Positions 53,950-63,438 of a stretch of DNA of 64,000 bases are shown piece by piece. The notes below the pieces were generated by a model. The model made no database searches, was not told where the DNA came from, and saw nothing but the letters and a program-made list of their open reading frames with translations. Source of the DNA: Nitrospina sp. (lineage in GTDB: Bacteria > Nitrospinota > Nitrospinia > Nitrospinales > VA-1); the NCBI GenBank assembly GCA_018673915.1, contig JABHBK010000054.1:1-64000 (forward strand), written 5' to 3'. The position numbers were made by a program, and so were the translations under genes. Numbering within the stretch: the first letter of the stretch is position 1; each line of letters starts with the position of its first letter.

Positions 53950-55089
53950 ATGACGGGTCGAAAATTGCAATTTACAGGCGCTTTATTCGATGGCAGAAGT
54001 TCAGCGAAAATTTTTGTTGAAGTTGAGCTCACTCCTCAGGAAGTAATTCTTAAAAAGCCTGATCGCGAAACCATCCGTTGGAAGTACTCTCACCTTCATT
54101 GGACCGCCCAAACCCTCCCCTTCCAAATTGAGCATCACAGTAAAGATGAAAACCGCGGGCGTCTGGAAGCCCTGGTGGTCGAAGACCCTGAATTTTATGA
54201 AAGCGTTTCGAAGATTGCGCCAGAAAGTTTTTCTGCCAAAGGAAAGGTTTCCAATTTTAACTGGAAACTTTATATTTCGGGAATACTGATTTTAATATTT
54301 TCCGCATATGTTTTGATTAAAGTGGTCCCTTCGTTTCTGGCTGATAAAATGGTCGATAAAATTCCTGTTGAATGGGAAATGGTATTGGGCCAGGCTATAT
54401 TGAGCATGCTTCCGGTAGAAGAGGAGCCCGATCCAGAAGTGCTGGCAATTTTGCAGGGTACGGTTGATTTGCTGAAGCAGGGGGGCAACTATCCCTATGA
54501 TCTGAAAGTTTATATTTTGCCGGTAAAGCAAAATAATGCCCTGGCCTTGCCAGGAGGACCAATTGTGATCTTTGAAGGCCTGCTTAATGAAGCAGAGTCT
54601 CCAGAGGAATTGGCGGGTGTACTGGCTCATGAAATTCAGCATATCCTTCTCAGGCATTCAACTCGAGGGATTCTCCAGAATTTTGCGGGAAGTTTTCTGG
54701 TGACACTTGTCCTGGGGGATGTCAATGAGGCGTTGGAAGGAATTATCAAACTCACAGCAGAACTTGAAACGCTGGGATTGAGCCGAGAAATGGAAGCAGA
54801 AGCCGATCAGAAAGGAATGGAATTGATTCTTTCAGCCGATATCAACCCGAATGGTATGATTCGTATATTTGAAAAGCTCACGCAAGATGAATTATTGCCA
54901 AAGGGTCTATCAAAACATGCGGCTACTTCTGAAGAGAATGATATGAGATTTTCTTCATATTTTTCCACACATCCTTCTGGTCTTAACCGGCTGGTTCAGC
55001 TTGAAAAGCAAATGAAACCTCATGCAAACAGAACTTGGAAGCCCCTTTTCCCAAACTTGGATTGGAACAAAATTAAGCCCGGAAATTGA
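53950..55089 (+). CDS. M48-family membrane-anchored zinc metallopeptidase
   Basis: A 379-residue protein. The N-terminal ~95 residues are a soluble domain seen in DUF898-linked peptidases; a membrane segment lies at ~108-128; the periplasmic or membrane-facing peptidase follows, with the zinc motif HEIQH at 227-231 and the third-ligand helix SREMEAEADQKG at ~275. FSTHPSGLNR near the end is typical of M48. It lies downstream of the DUF898 gene and overlaps the GT39-like gene (ATG inside its stop). Such enzymes act in membrane-protein quality control; the substrate is unknown. Confidence 0.87.
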   Translation: MTGRKLQFTGALFDGRSSAKIFVEVELTPQEVILKKPDRETIRWKYSHLHWTAQTLPFQIEHHSKDENRGRLEALVVEDPEFYESVSKIAPESFSAKGKVSNFNWKLYISGILILIFSAYVLIKVVPSFLADKMVDKIPVEWEMVLGQAILSMLPVEEEPDPEVLAILQGTVDLLKQGGNYPYDLKVYILPVKQNNALALPGGPIVIFEGLLNEAESPEELAGVLAHEIQHILLRHSTRGILQNFAGSFLVTLVLGDVNEALEGIIKLTAELETLGLSREMEAEADQKGMELILSADINPNGMIRIFEKLTQDELLPKGLSKHAATSEENDMRFSSYFSTHPSGLNRLVQLEKQMKPHANRTWKPLFPNLDWNKIKPGN

Positions 55090-57134
55090 TGCCCTTCTCA
55101 AAACTTTTCCAAAATAATAATTCAATTGCCCCACGTGTTTATTGGAGCTGGGTATTGGCCATCCTATTTATCTTTGGTTTATTCAGGTTTCCCGGCCTGG
55201 GAGTTCCGCTGGTGTCAGATGAATTGGCTAGCGTTTCGCTTTGGGCGCAAATGCCGACCCTCAAAATTTTCTCCAACTATCAATACCCCAATAACCATAT
55301 TTTCCTTACATTTATCCTTAGCTTTCTGCTTAAAACCTTTGGGCTGAAAGAATGGTTGTTAAGGATGCCCTTAATAGTATGCGGGATAGTTACCATTTAT
55401 CTGAGCTACCAGTTGGGAAGGAGGATTTCGGGAAGCACGGGTGTGGGGCTTTCCACGGCTTTTCTGTTGGCCGTTAGTGAAAAGCATATTTTATATTCTA
55501 CCTATGCACGTGGGTACATCGTAATCATGATGCTGGCTTTGATGGTAGTGCTCTATGTGCTGGGTCGGCTAGAGGATCGAGTAATACAAATTCCAAAACC
55601 CTTTAATGGTTTCAATGGAGTATTGGCATTTTTTGGCTGGGTTGGCATCTGGATTGCCGGTACCTGGACGATCCCGACTTTTTTATTTTTTGAGGTTTCG
55701 GTCGCAATATTTTTAATGGGAATTTTAATAGTAGGAGTTCGTCATCCATCGCGTAAAAATAATATCCTATTAATACCCTTGGTTTCTTCCGTGGTGGGGG
55801 GCGTAGGATTTTATTTTCAATATTACGTGTTAATTAGCCCAGAAATGTTGGCTGAAGCAACTTCACAGGTGTCGACCATATCCTATTCTCAGTTTTTCCC
55901 GGGACTATTATCCAAATGGACAAGCCCCTTTGAATCTGTAGGCATTTTATTTTTACTGCTTGCTCTATGGGGCTTGGTTAACCTGTTTCAACAAAATCGC
56001 ATTTTTGGGTTCTTGTTGGCCTGTGCGTGGCTGGGTCCCATATTTTTATCAATTGCTGGTTTTGTGCTGGGAAAGCTTCCGACCCTTCCATATTCTCGGA
56101 CATTTTTTTATCTGCAACCTCTTTTCCTGTTGTTGAGTGTGATGGGTGCCAAGAATGCCGGAGCGTGGATGTTGAAACTGTTAAGAAAAAATTCGGCTTC
56201 TCAGGAAAGAGATTTGAGAATCATGACGGCATTTTTGGCTGGAGCTCTATTTTTTATTTCGGGTTTAAATTTTTTTCAACAAATTTATCCTCAGCGCGTG
56301 TCAAAAGAGCCTATAAATAAAGTTCATGATTTTGTTAAAAATATGAGTTCTAATGATCTACTTCTGGTCTCAAATAAAATGCATGTAAAGTTTTACCTGT
56401 ATGGTGCCCTGGAAATGCGAGAGCGGACAGAAAATGTTCTGCGTGAAGGAAAATTAGGGGACATCTATTTTCTATATTACGATGAACATGGCACGGAAGA
56501 GGTTCAAGGTTCGGCTATTAAGGGAATATGGTATCTGGACTTAAGAAGGTTAATTGGGAAAGCGGGAAAAGAGGGGCCGGCTCTTCCTGAAGCGGCTTTT
56601 AAAATAGCAGGTCAATTTGGTCCCTTTACATTTTATCAATTAAAGCAGGATTGGTTACGACCCATATCTGGTTGGGAGAGAGCGGGACTGAACCCAGCCT
56701 CACAGGGAACGGAGTCTTTTAGGTGGGAACAATTTTCTAGCCCCTCAGGAGTCCGGCCCTTGATTCGATTCGAAGATTCCTTTACGGTGGCTATGAGGAA
56801 TAATGAGCCTCAATTGCTTAAGGCTTCAGGTTTGACCTTGAGTTTGGTAGAAATTGCTGGCAATGATAAAAACTTTTCAGCGGCGATGTTGCGAGGACGG
56901 ATGAAAAAAGGTGATGTTGACTATGACCCCAGTTGGAGGGCTAATGCATGGACTTTGGATCACCCCTATGGCAGCGATATTTTTAACCGTGTCTGGAATC
57001 CGGCTGTTTTTATTTCTCAGGGTGCGGGAATTTTGTCAGTGATAGATGTAAGTTTTACCCGACGCCTTGGAAGTGGGGCGTTGAGAAATTTTTTGAGCTA
57101 TCGAATTGAAGAACCGAAGGTGGAGAAAAAATGA
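55089..57134 (+). CDS. GT39/ArnT-like membrane glycosyltransferase
   Basis: A 681-residue protein with about ten to twelve membrane helices followed by a periplasmic C-terminal part. After TM1 comes VSDELASVS, the Asp-Glu motif of GT-C enzymes, with YPNNHIFLT next. GT-C enzymes move sugars from polyprenyl phosphate to lipid, protein or glycan acceptors. ATG at 55089 lies within the preceding stop codon (TGATG), so translation is coupled. The next gene, hldD, starts 4 bp inside its end, suggesting a role in LPS or glycan building, but the acceptor is unknown. Confidence 0.8.
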   Translation: MPFSKLFQNNNSIAPRVYWSWVLAILFIFGLFRFPGLGVPLVSDELASVSLWAQMPTLKIFSNYQYPNNHIFLTFILSFLLKTFGLKEWLLRMPLIVCGIVTIYLSYQLGRRISGSTGVGLSTAFLLAVSEKHILYSTYARGYIVIMMLALMVVLYVLGRLEDRVIQIPKPFNGFNGVLAFFGWVGIWIAGTWTIPTFLFFEVSVAIFLMGILIVGVRHPSRKNNILLIPLVSSVVGGVGFYFQYYVLISPEMLAEATSQVSTISYSQFFPGLLSKWTSPFESVGILFLLLALWGLVNLFQQNRIFGFLLACAWLGPIFLSIAGFVLGKLPTLPYSRTFFYLQPLFLLLSVMGAKNAGAWMLKLLRKNSASQERDLRIMTAFLAGALFFISGLNFFQQIYPQRVSKEPINKVHDFVKNMSSNDLLLVSNKMHVKFYLYGALEMRERTENVLREGKLGDIYFLYYDEHGTEEVQGSAIKGIWYLDLRRLIGKAGKEGPALPEAAFKIAGQFGPFTFYQLKQDWLRPISGWERAGLNPASQGTESFRWEQFSSPSGVRPLIRFEDSFTVAMRNNEPQLLKASGLTLSLVEIAGNDKNFSAAMLRGRMKKGDVDYDPSWRANAWTLDHPYGSDIFNRVWNPAVFISQGAGILSVIDVSFTRRLGSGALRNFLSYRIEEPKVEKK

Positions 57135-58099
57135 TTGTCGTTACCGGAGGAGCAGGATTCATTGGTAGTGCCTTGGTGCACAGGCTTAACCAGAAGGGCT
57201 TTGATGATATCTGGATGGTGGATGAAAATGATCACCCTGAGAAGCAAAAGAATTTAGATGGGCTAAATTACTCGCGATGGGTGGGAAAGGATTTGTTCTT
57301 GAAAGAAGTCAGAGGATCAGAACTTCCTTCATGTTCAGCGATTCTGCATATGGGTGCATGTTCTTCAACGACTGAAACCAATGCGGCTTATCTGCGCGAA
57401 AATAATTTTGATTACACTCGATCTCTTGCTGAGTTCTGTTTGAAAAAGGATGTGCGTTTCATCTATGCTTCCAGTGCAGCAACTTATGGTGCGGGAGAGA
57501 ACGGGTATTCTGATGACGAGTCACATCTTGAAACTTTAGCGCCTCTCAATTTATATGGGGCCAGCAAGCAATGGTTTGACCTATGGGCTAAAGAGGCAGG
57601 AGCCCTGAAAGAAATCGTTGGATTGAAATATTTTAACGTGTTTGGCCCGAATGAATATCATAAAGAAGATATGCAAAGTATGATTCGCAAAGGTTTTATG
57701 CAGGTGCGGGATGCAGGAGCATTGAATCTGTTTAAATCGTATAAGTCTGGGTATGGCGATGGAGGTCAGGAAAGAGACTTTCTGTACATACGTGATGCGG
57801 TGGCAATGACGCTGTTTTTTCTCGACCATCGGGACATTGGGGGAATCTTTAATGTCGGGTCAGGTAAGGCAAGGAGCTGGAACGACCTTGCCACAACCAT
57901 TTTTCATGTGATGAATAAAAAAGTAAATATTAACTACATAGAGATGCCCGAATCTATTCGGGAACAATATCAATATCATACCTGTGCAGAAATGGGAAAA
58001 ATGCGGTCAGCGGGGTATGTAGAAACGATCACTTCTCTAGAGGACGGGATTTCAGACTACATAAAAAATTACCTGATTCCTAACAAGCACTTTACATAA
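57131..58099 (+). CDS. hldD: ADP-L-glycero-D-manno-heptose 6-epimerase
   Basis: A 322-residue short-chain-dehydrogenase-type epimerase making ADP-L-glycero-D-manno-heptose for the LPS core. VVTGGAGFIGSALV is the NAD(P) loop; HMGACSSTTE, YASSAATYG and LYGASKQWFD (Tyr-x-x-x-Lys) give the catalytic site; YFNVFGPNEYHK and YGDGGQERDFLYIRD fit HldD (RfaD). Overlaps the GT39-like gene by 4 bp; convergent with hldE 21 bp away. Confidence 0.95.
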   Translation: MIVVTGGAGFIGSALVHRLNQKGFDDIWMVDENDHPEKQKNLDGLNYSRWVGKDLFLKEVRGSELPSCSAILHMGACSSTTETNAAYLRENNFDYTRSLAEFCLKKDVRFIYASSAATYGAGENGYSDDESHLETLAPLNLYGASKQWFDLWAKEAGALKEIVGLKYFNVFGPNEYHKEDMQSMIRKGFMQVRDAGALNLFKSYKSGYGDGGQERDFLYIRDAVAMTLFFLDHRDIGGIFNVGSGKARSWNDLATTIFHVMNKKVNINYIEMPESIREQYQYHTCAEMGKMRSAGYVETITSLEDGISDYIKNYLIPNKHFT

Positions 58100-58120
58100 A
58101 ACTTCAGGGAGAATAAGAAG

Positions 58121-59590
58121 TCAGCTGGCTTTATGTTGTTCCAGGATTTTTTCTAGTGTCTGTGTGGTGGAGTGGCCCTGGACAATGGGAATAAGTTCAA
58201 CTTTTGCCCCATAGCCTTCAACAATTTCTCGGCCGACTACTTCATCAATTTTATAGTCGTCTCCTTTTACCAGGATATCGGGCCTGATTTCCTGAATGAG
58301 TTTTTCTGGGGTGGTTTCGCTAAAAAGGGTGATGTAGTCGATGTACTTTAAAGCGGCAAGAATATTGGCTCGTTCTTTTTCCGATTTAATGGGCCGGTTC
58401 TCACCTTTCAATTTTTTAACGGACTGATCGGTGTTGAGTCCCACTATAAGAATATCTCCCAGAGCCTTTGCCTTTTGCAGGAACTCGATATGTCCGCCGT
58501 GGATGATGTCGAAACAGCCATTGGTGAACACCACTTTTTTTTCGGTGCTTTTTGCAAGGCTAATAATTTTTTTCAATTCCTCAAGTCCAAGAACGGTATG
58601 AGAGGGGCGCAGCATTTCATCGTGCAGAAACTCGTTAATTTCTTCCAAGGTCACTACTGCGGTTCCTACTTTACCGACTACAACACTAGCTGCCATATTT
58701 GAAAGCCATGCGGCTTCTTGATAATCAAAACCCACAAATACTGCCATACCAAAGACACTGATAACCGTGTCTCCTGCACCGGTAACATCGAAAACTTCCT
58801 TGGCCACCGTTGGAATTGATACGAGTTTTTCCTTGTTTTGATACAGCACCATGCCATCTTTACCCCGCGTGATGAGGATGGCTTTTGCCCGTGTCAGGTT
58901 TAAAAGATATTCAGCGGCTCGGCCCAGGTCTTCGTTGTCTTTGATTTTGATGGGAACCGACTGCGCGACTTCACTTTCATTGGGAGTGATGACGGTTGCC
59001 CCTTTGTATCGAGAAAAATCTGAGCTTTTGGGATCGACAATGACAGATTTTTTGGATTTTTGAGCTCGGTGCATAATGGCTTTAATAATTTTTTCGGTCA
59101 GAATTCCTTTATGGTAATCAGAGCAGATAACCCCATCCATTCCGGGAATAATCTGGTTGATATATTGAATCAGTTTTTTTTCAGTTTCTTCAGTAATGGG
59201 ACGATTATCTTCTTTGTCGATTCTCAAAATTTGCTGGTTATGGGCAATGATCCTCATTTTGGAAGTTGTGGGGCGATGGACGAATCGAAAAATTCCTTCT
59301 GTTTGAATAGACCGGTCGTGGATGGTTTTTAAAAGTATATCGCCCTTTTCGTCCTGTCCAATGGCGCCGCACAGATGGACCTCGCAACCAAGGCCAACCA
59401 GGTTATTTGCGACATTGGCGGCTCCGCCTAAAGAAAGGTTTTCGGAGCGAGTTTCCAGGATAGGAACTGGAGCCTCTGGAGAGATGCGACTCACCCCTCC
59501 CCAGATATATTCATCCAGTATCAAATCGCCGACAACGAGAATTTTCGGCCGTTCATTACTTTTAAAAAAGAATTTAAACTTTTCTTTCAT
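58121..59590 (-). CDS. hldE: Bifunctional heptose kinase/adenylyltransferase HldE
   Basis: A 489-residue enzyme: residues 1-~320 are the PfkB-type kinase phosphorylating heptose-7-phosphate at C1 (VVGDLILDEYIWG start; DVTGAGDTVISVFG with the catalytic Asp), and ~345-489 the nucleotidyltransferase (FTNGCFDIIHGGHIEF with HxGH) adding ADP. The gene follows gmhA directly (stop TAA abuts ATG). The intervening phosphatase gmhB is not seen. Both domains look intact. Confidence 0.95.
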   Translation of the reverse strand: MKEKFKFFFKSNERPKILVVGDLILDEYIWGGVSRISPEAPVPILETRSENLSLGGAANVANNLVGLGCEVHLCGAIGQDEKGDILLKTIHDRSIQTEGIFRFVHRPTTSKMRIIAHNQQILRIDKEDNRPITEETEKKLIQYINQIIPGMDGVICSDYHKGILTEKIIKAIMHRAQKSKKSVIVDPKSSDFSRYKGATVITPNESEVAQSVPIKIKDNEDLGRAAEYLLNLTRAKAILITRGKDGMVLYQNKEKLVSIPTVAKEVFDVTGAGDTVISVFGMAVFVGFDYQEAAWLSNMAASVVVGKVGTAVVTLEEINEFLHDEMLRPSHTVLGLEELKKIISLAKSTEKKVVFTNGCFDIIHGGHIEFLQKAKALGDILIVGLNTDQSVKKLKGENRPIKSEKERANILAALKYIDYITLFSETTPEKLIQEIRPDILVKGDDYKIDEVVGREIVEGYGAKVELIPIVQGHSTTQTLEKILEQHKAS

Positions 59591-60151
59591 TTACAGGTCT
59601 TCTTCAATAAGTTCACAAATAATATGCCCGATGGTTATATGCACTTCCTGAATTCTAGCCGTATCGTTAGAAGGAATGACGATAGACAGATTCGCAACTT
59701 CTTTTATTTTACCGCCATTATTGCCTACTAGTCCAATAGTCTCTGCACCGAGGGCATTAGCTTTTTTCAAGGCTCTCACAACATTTTCTGAGTTGCCACT
59801 GGTACTGATTCCTACTACTGCATCATTTTCCTGAGCCAAGGCTTCGAGTTGTCTCTCAAAAATTGTATCAAAACCATAATCATTTCCCAAGGCCGTTATC
59901 GATGAGGTATCTACCGTAAGGGCGATGGCGGGCATGGCCTTCCGTTCTTTTTTGAATCTTCCAATCAATTCTGCAGCAATATGTTGGGAGTCACCCGCAC
60001 TTCCTCCGTTGCCCATTAATATCAGCTTCCCTCCTTTTTGCAGGCAGGCCTTGATGCGGTTTGCCGCTTCCAGAATGTCCCCTGATAGAGTATCAGCGAC
60101 TACTCTTTTTAAATCGGCGCTGGAGTATAGAAAATCCTTAACACGTTGCAT
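59591..60151 (-). CDS. gmhA: Sedoheptulose-7-phosphate isomerase
   Basis: A 186-residue SIS-domain enzyme converting sedoheptulose-7-phosphate to D-glycero-D-manno-heptose-7-phosphate, first step of ADP-heptose synthesis. LMGNGGSAGDSQHIAAELIG is the family signature (phosphate and substrate site); GISTSGNSENV the second SIS motif; the C-terminal VHITIGHIICELIEE holds the catalytic His. Immediately upstream of hldE. Promoter not assigned. Confidence 0.95.
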   Translation of the reverse strand: MQRVKDFLYSSADLKRVVADTLSGDILEAANRIKACLQKGGKLILMGNGGSAGDSQHIAAELIGRFKKERKAMPAIALTVDTSSITALGNDYGFDTIFERQLEALAQENDAVVGISTSGNSENVVRALKKANALGAETIGLVGNNGGKIKEVANLSIVIPSNDTARIQEVHITIGHIICELIEEDL

Positions 60152-60211
60152 AGGGTTTAATTTTATTTAAAATATAAATAAATAAACATCTTTTATTGTA
60201 CCAATACTATT

Positions 60212-60910
60212 CTACAGCAAGCCCTCGTCAGCAAAACTGAAAAATCCATTGCCGCCAATGATAATATGGTCAACCATATGAATACCTACAATTTTACCGG
60301 TTTTATTGAGTCGATGGGTAATTTCGAAGTCCGCTTGGCTTGGAGTGGGGTCTCCGCTTGGGTGATTATGGATTAAGGCGAAGGATGCCGCCGATTCCCG
60401 GATAGCTGGGATCATGACCTCCCTTGGGTGAACTATGCTAGCATTTAAACTTCCTTCTGAAATAGTTAGATCCTTAATATATTGCAGTTTGGGATCCAAG
60501 AGAACTATTTTTACAATTTCTTTTTTCAGGTTTTTGAGAAAGGGGGAGAACTGGTCCACAAAAGCCTGGCTGGACTTCAATTTATTCTTCATGCTGATTG
60601 GCTTTGAAGCCATGCGTTTTCCTACTTCCAGTGCGGCTTTGATTTGTGCCGCTTTGGCCGAGCCAATGCCTTTAACCTCACATATTTCAGTCACCGTTGC
60701 CTGATCCAGACTTTCCAGAGTACCAAACTTGTTAAGAAGGTCCCGGATTAAGTCCACCGCATTTTTTTTGGCGCGTCGATCCCCAGATCCAATAAGGATT
60801 CCCAACAGGTGGGCATCTGACAAGGAATGGCTCCCAAACTTAATCAATCTTTCGCGCGGACGTTCATCTTCCGGCCAGTACTTTATGGAAGCTGAATTTT
60901 TTCCTGGCAT
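60212..60910 (-). CDS. radC: RadC-family JAMM-domain protein
   Basis: A 232-residue protein. An N-terminal helix-hairpin-helix part (ERLIKFGSHSLSDAHLLGIL; VKGIGSAKAAQIKAALE) precedes the JAMM metalloprotease-like domain with HNHPSGDPTPSQAD near 180-193 and upstream Glu. The family is found in most bacteria; a DNA repair role is often stated but not proven. It follows the UDP-sugar gene on the same strand by 23 bp. gmhA starts 61 bp downstream. Confidence 0.93.
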   Translation of the reverse strand: MPGKNSASIKYWPEDERPRERLIKFGSHSLSDAHLLGILIGSGDRRAKKNAVDLIRDLLNKFGTLESLDQATVTEICEVKGIGSAKAAQIKAALEVGKRMASKPISMKNKLKSSQAFVDQFSPFLKNLKKEIVKIVLLDPKLQYIKDLTISEGSLNASIVHPREVMIPAIRESAASFALIHNHPSGDPTPSQADFEITHRLNKTGKIVGIHMVDHIIIGGNGFFSFADEGLL

Positions 60911-60933
60911 GCCAAAATCCTGGGGTTTCAGGT

Positions 60934-61863
60934 TTATAGCTGTTCTTTAAAATATTTCAACGTCGATTGCAGCCCTTCGTCCAACCCAACTACGGGTCCC
61001 CAGTTTAAATATTTCTTGGCGCGAGTGATATCTGGTCGCCGGACTTTAGGATCATCCTCTGGTAAGGGAACGCAAATAATTTTACTCTCGCTGTTCGTAG
61101 CTTGCAAAATTTTATCGGCCATTTCCTTAATCGTCATTTCATTTGGGTTGCCAATATTAACGGGTTCATTCTGATCTGAAGTTAACAGGCGATAGATACC
61201 TTCTATGAGATCTGATACGTAGCAGAAGCTTCGCGTTTGTGACCCCTCTCCGTAGACCGTTAAATCCTTTCCAGTGAGAGCTTGCTTTAAGAAATTTGGA
61301 ATAGCCCGGCCGTCATTGACCCGCATGCGTGGTCCATAGGTGTTAAAAATTCGGACGATCTTGGTGTTGATCCCGTGTGTTCTGTGATAAGCCATGGTGA
61401 TGGCTTCGGCAAACCTTTTTGCTTCGTCATAGACACCGCGCGGTCCGATTGGATTTACATTGCCCCAATACTCTTCGGGTTGCGGATGAATCAGAGGGTC
61501 TCCATAAACTTCGGAGGTGGAAGCAAGAAAAAAGACAGCTTTTTTTGCCTTTGCTAGCCCCAGAGCATTATGAGTGCCAAGCGCGCCGACTTTAAGGGTC
61601 TGGATCGGAAGTTCCAGGTAGTCAATGGGACTGGCAGGTGATGCGAAATGAAGAATATAATCTAACTCGCCATCCAGATCGATGTATTCAGAAACGTTAT
61701 GTTCCACAAATTGAAACTTCTCACTTTTTATGCCGGAGATATTATCTTTGGAACCGGTAATAAGATTATCCATGCAGACCACTTCATGGCCTTTATTTAA
61801 AAGGTATTCACATAAATGCGACCCCAGAAAACCTGCGCCTCCCGTTACTAATGTTCTTGGCAT
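60934..61863 (-). CDS. UDP-glucuronate decarboxylase-like NAD-dependent epimerase/dehydratase
   Basis: A 309-residue SDR enzyme. [18 protein letters not shown] is the NAD loop; [20 protein letters not shown], the catalytic Thr-Ser-Glu ([17 protein letters not shown]), [14 protein letters not shown] (Tyr-x-x-x-Lys) and [16 protein letters not shown] fit UXS, which makes UDP-xylose from UDP-glucuronate. I chose ATG at 61863 with GAGG 8 nt upstream; an in-frame TTG at 61902 would overlap fmt. It lies 7 bp past fmt. Related dTDP-glucose dehydratases are less likely. Confidence 0.88.
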   Translation of the reverse strand: MPRTLVTGGAGFLGSHLCEYLLNKGHEVVCMDNLITGSKDNISGIKSEKFQFVEHNVSEYIDLDGELDYILHFASPASPIDYLELPIQTLKVGALGTHNALGLAKAKKAVFFLASTSEVYGDPLIHPQPEEYWGNVNPIGPRGVYDEAKRFAEAITMAYHRTHGINTKIVRIFNTYGPRMRVNDGRAIPNFLKQALTGKDLTVYGEGSQTRSFCYVSDLIEGIYRLLTSDQNEPVNIGNPNEMTIKEMADKILQATNSESKIICVPLPEDDPKVRRPDITRAKKYLNWGPVVGLDEGLQSTLKYFKEQL

Positions 61864-61870
61864 CTTAACC

Positions 61871-62824
61871 TCATGATTGATTTGCAATTTGAATTGGATC
61901 AAACAGGGTTCCCCGTTCGATTTTATAGCCAGCCAGAAAACTTTTAGCTGGCATGTTTTTTTTTCCTTCGGGCTGAAGTTCGGTAATGATCAGCCTGTCT
62001 TTCCCAGTGCCTACCTCAATACCCATATCAGTCACTCGCTCAACTTGCCCGGGACGATCTTCAGGTGTTCCTTCCGTGACTTGGGCTTTTAATATTCTTA
62101 AACGCTTTTTGTTTAATAAAGTGTAAGTTCCTGGCCAAGGAGTAAGACCTCGAACCTGATTAAAAAGGGTTGCTGCAGGTTGATCCCACTTTACCAGCCC
62201 TTCCTCTTTTTTCAGTTTAGGTGCATACGTAGCTTTGCTGTGATCCTGAGGGATTGGTAAAAGGGTGTTTTCCTCCAGTCTTCTGAGAGTTTCCAGTACC
62301 AAAGCCCCTCCCATTTCCGAAAGGGTATCGTGCAGCGTTTGTGCGTTATCGGTCTCATGTATGGGAGTTTCTTTTGTGAGCAAAATATCTCCAGTATCCA
62401 TTCCTTTATCCATAATCATGCTGGTGACTCCAGTTTGGGTATCCCCATTAAGAATGGACCGATGAATAGGAGCTGCCCCTCGGTATTTAGGCAAAAGCGA
62501 AGAGTGCAGGTTGATACAAAATAATTTTGGAATTTTAAGAAAAGTTTCACTCAATATTTGCCCGAAAGCGATCACGATAATTATGTCAGGCTGATTTTTT
62601 CTCAATGATTCAATGAACTCAGGGTCATTAACTGTTTTGGGTTGCAGTATAGGGAGACTAAAGTCCAAGGCATACTGTTTAATTGGAGAAACAAGAAGTT
62701 TCTGTCCACGGCCCTTCGGTTTGTCAGGTTGAGTGATGACTGCCAATATGGAATGCGAAGAATTGTGCAGGACTTTCAGGGTAGGAAGCGCGAATTCGGG
62801 TGTTCCCATAAACACAATGTTCAT
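61871..62824 (-). CDS. fmt: Methionyl-tRNA formyltransferase
   Basis: A 317-residue enzyme that formylates initiator Met-t[19 protein letters not shown] opens it, [17 protein letters not shown] holds the catalytic Asn-His-Ser and SLLPKYRG loop, and [17 protein letters not shown] and the C-terminal tRNA-binding domain follow. Its start overlaps the def stop by 4 bp, the common def-fmt operon. Confidence 0.96.
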   Translation of the reverse strand: MNIVFMGTPEFALPTLKVLHNSSHSILAVITQPDKPKGRGQKLLVSPIKQYALDFSLPILQPKTVNDPEFIESLRKNQPDIIIVIAFGQILSETFLKIPKLFCINLHSSLLPKYRGAAPIHRSILNGDTQTGVTSMIMDKGMDTGDILLTKETPIHETDNAQTLHDTLSEMGGALVLETLRRLEENTLLPIPQDHSKATYAPKLKKEEGLVKWDQPAATLFNQVRGLTPWPGTYTLLNKKRLRILKAQVTEGTPEDRPGQVERVTDMGIEVGTGKDRLIITELQPEGKKNMPAKSFLAGYKIERGTLFDPIQIANQS

Positions 62825-63333
62825 GCATCTTGCTCTTTAATTTTCTTTTTAAATTTTCGCTTAAGGATATCGCGCTTCATTTTTCCAATGTTGTCCCAAA
62901 ACAGTATTCCGTTCAAATGGTCCATTTCATGTTGAAAGGCTCTCGCCAGATATCCTTCAGCTTCATAGCAAACTTCATTTCCATCCAAATCGTAGCCTTT
63001 AATTTCAATCTGAGTGGCCCGGTTAACTTCTGCCAGCACATCGGGAATACTCAGGCAACCCTCCTCCCCGGGTTCACTGCCTTCCATAGCTGTTATTTCA
63101 GGATTGATCACGGAAACAAGATTTTCTTTTTCGGTTTCGACACCCAGGTTGACCACAAACATGCGCCATGGCAAACCGATCTGGTTTGCGGCAAGCCCAA
63201 CACCCGGAGCAGCGAGAGTGGTTTCCACCATATTTTCCGCAAGGGTAACCAACTCGCCGTCAATATTCTCGATGGGTAAGCACATTTTCCTCAATACGGG
63301 ATCAAGGCAGTTTTTAATTTCTAGCAAAGCCAT
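62821..63333 (-). CDS. def: Peptide deformylase
   Basis: A 170-residue metalloenzyme that removes the formyl group from new proteins. The three motifs are present: GVGLAANQIG (substrate), EEGCLSIP (Cys ligand) and QHEMDHLNG (two His and Glu). The C-terminus has a Lys/Arg-rich tail typical of some deformylases. Overlaps fmt by 4 bp. Confidence 0.97.
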   Translation of the reverse strand: MALLEIKNCLDPVLRKMCLPIENIDGELVTLAENMVETTLAAPGVGLAANQIGLPWRMFVVNLGVETEKENLVSVINPEITAMEGSEPGEEGCLSIPDVLAEVNRATQIEIKGYDLDGNEVCYEAEGYLARAFQHEMDHLNGILFWDNIGKMKRDILKRKFKKKIKEQDA

Positions 63334-63362
63334 CTTTATAAACCTTATCGGTCATCGACCGA

Positions 63363-63391
63363 AATATCATCAGGAGCAATTGGTCAGTCAA
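63363..63391 (-). promoter_or_regulatory. Possible sigma-70 promoter for def-fmt
   Basis: On the minus strand TTGACT (63391-63386) and GATATT (63368-63363) are 17 bp apart, preceded by an A-rich tract. A short hairpin TCGGTC/GACCGA (63348-63362) would start the transcript, and AAGG follows near the def ATG. Confidence 0.45.
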
Positions 63392-63438
63392 TTTTAATAC
63401 ATAATGAAGCAAGTATCTAGCTGTTGCTGACTGGGCCG

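Noticed and set aside
53735-53953. 72-codon frame between the DUF898 and M48 genes
   Set aside because: TTG start, Arg/Pro-rich low-quality sequence, overlap with the M48 start; a CCCCTTCGGGG hairpin lies within it, so it is probably non-coding.
62830-63279. Rightward frame of 149 codons antisense to def
   Set aside because: Def is certain on the other strand; this is an antisense shadow, as are other long antisense frames at 5192-5635, 12947-13294 and 16183-16644.
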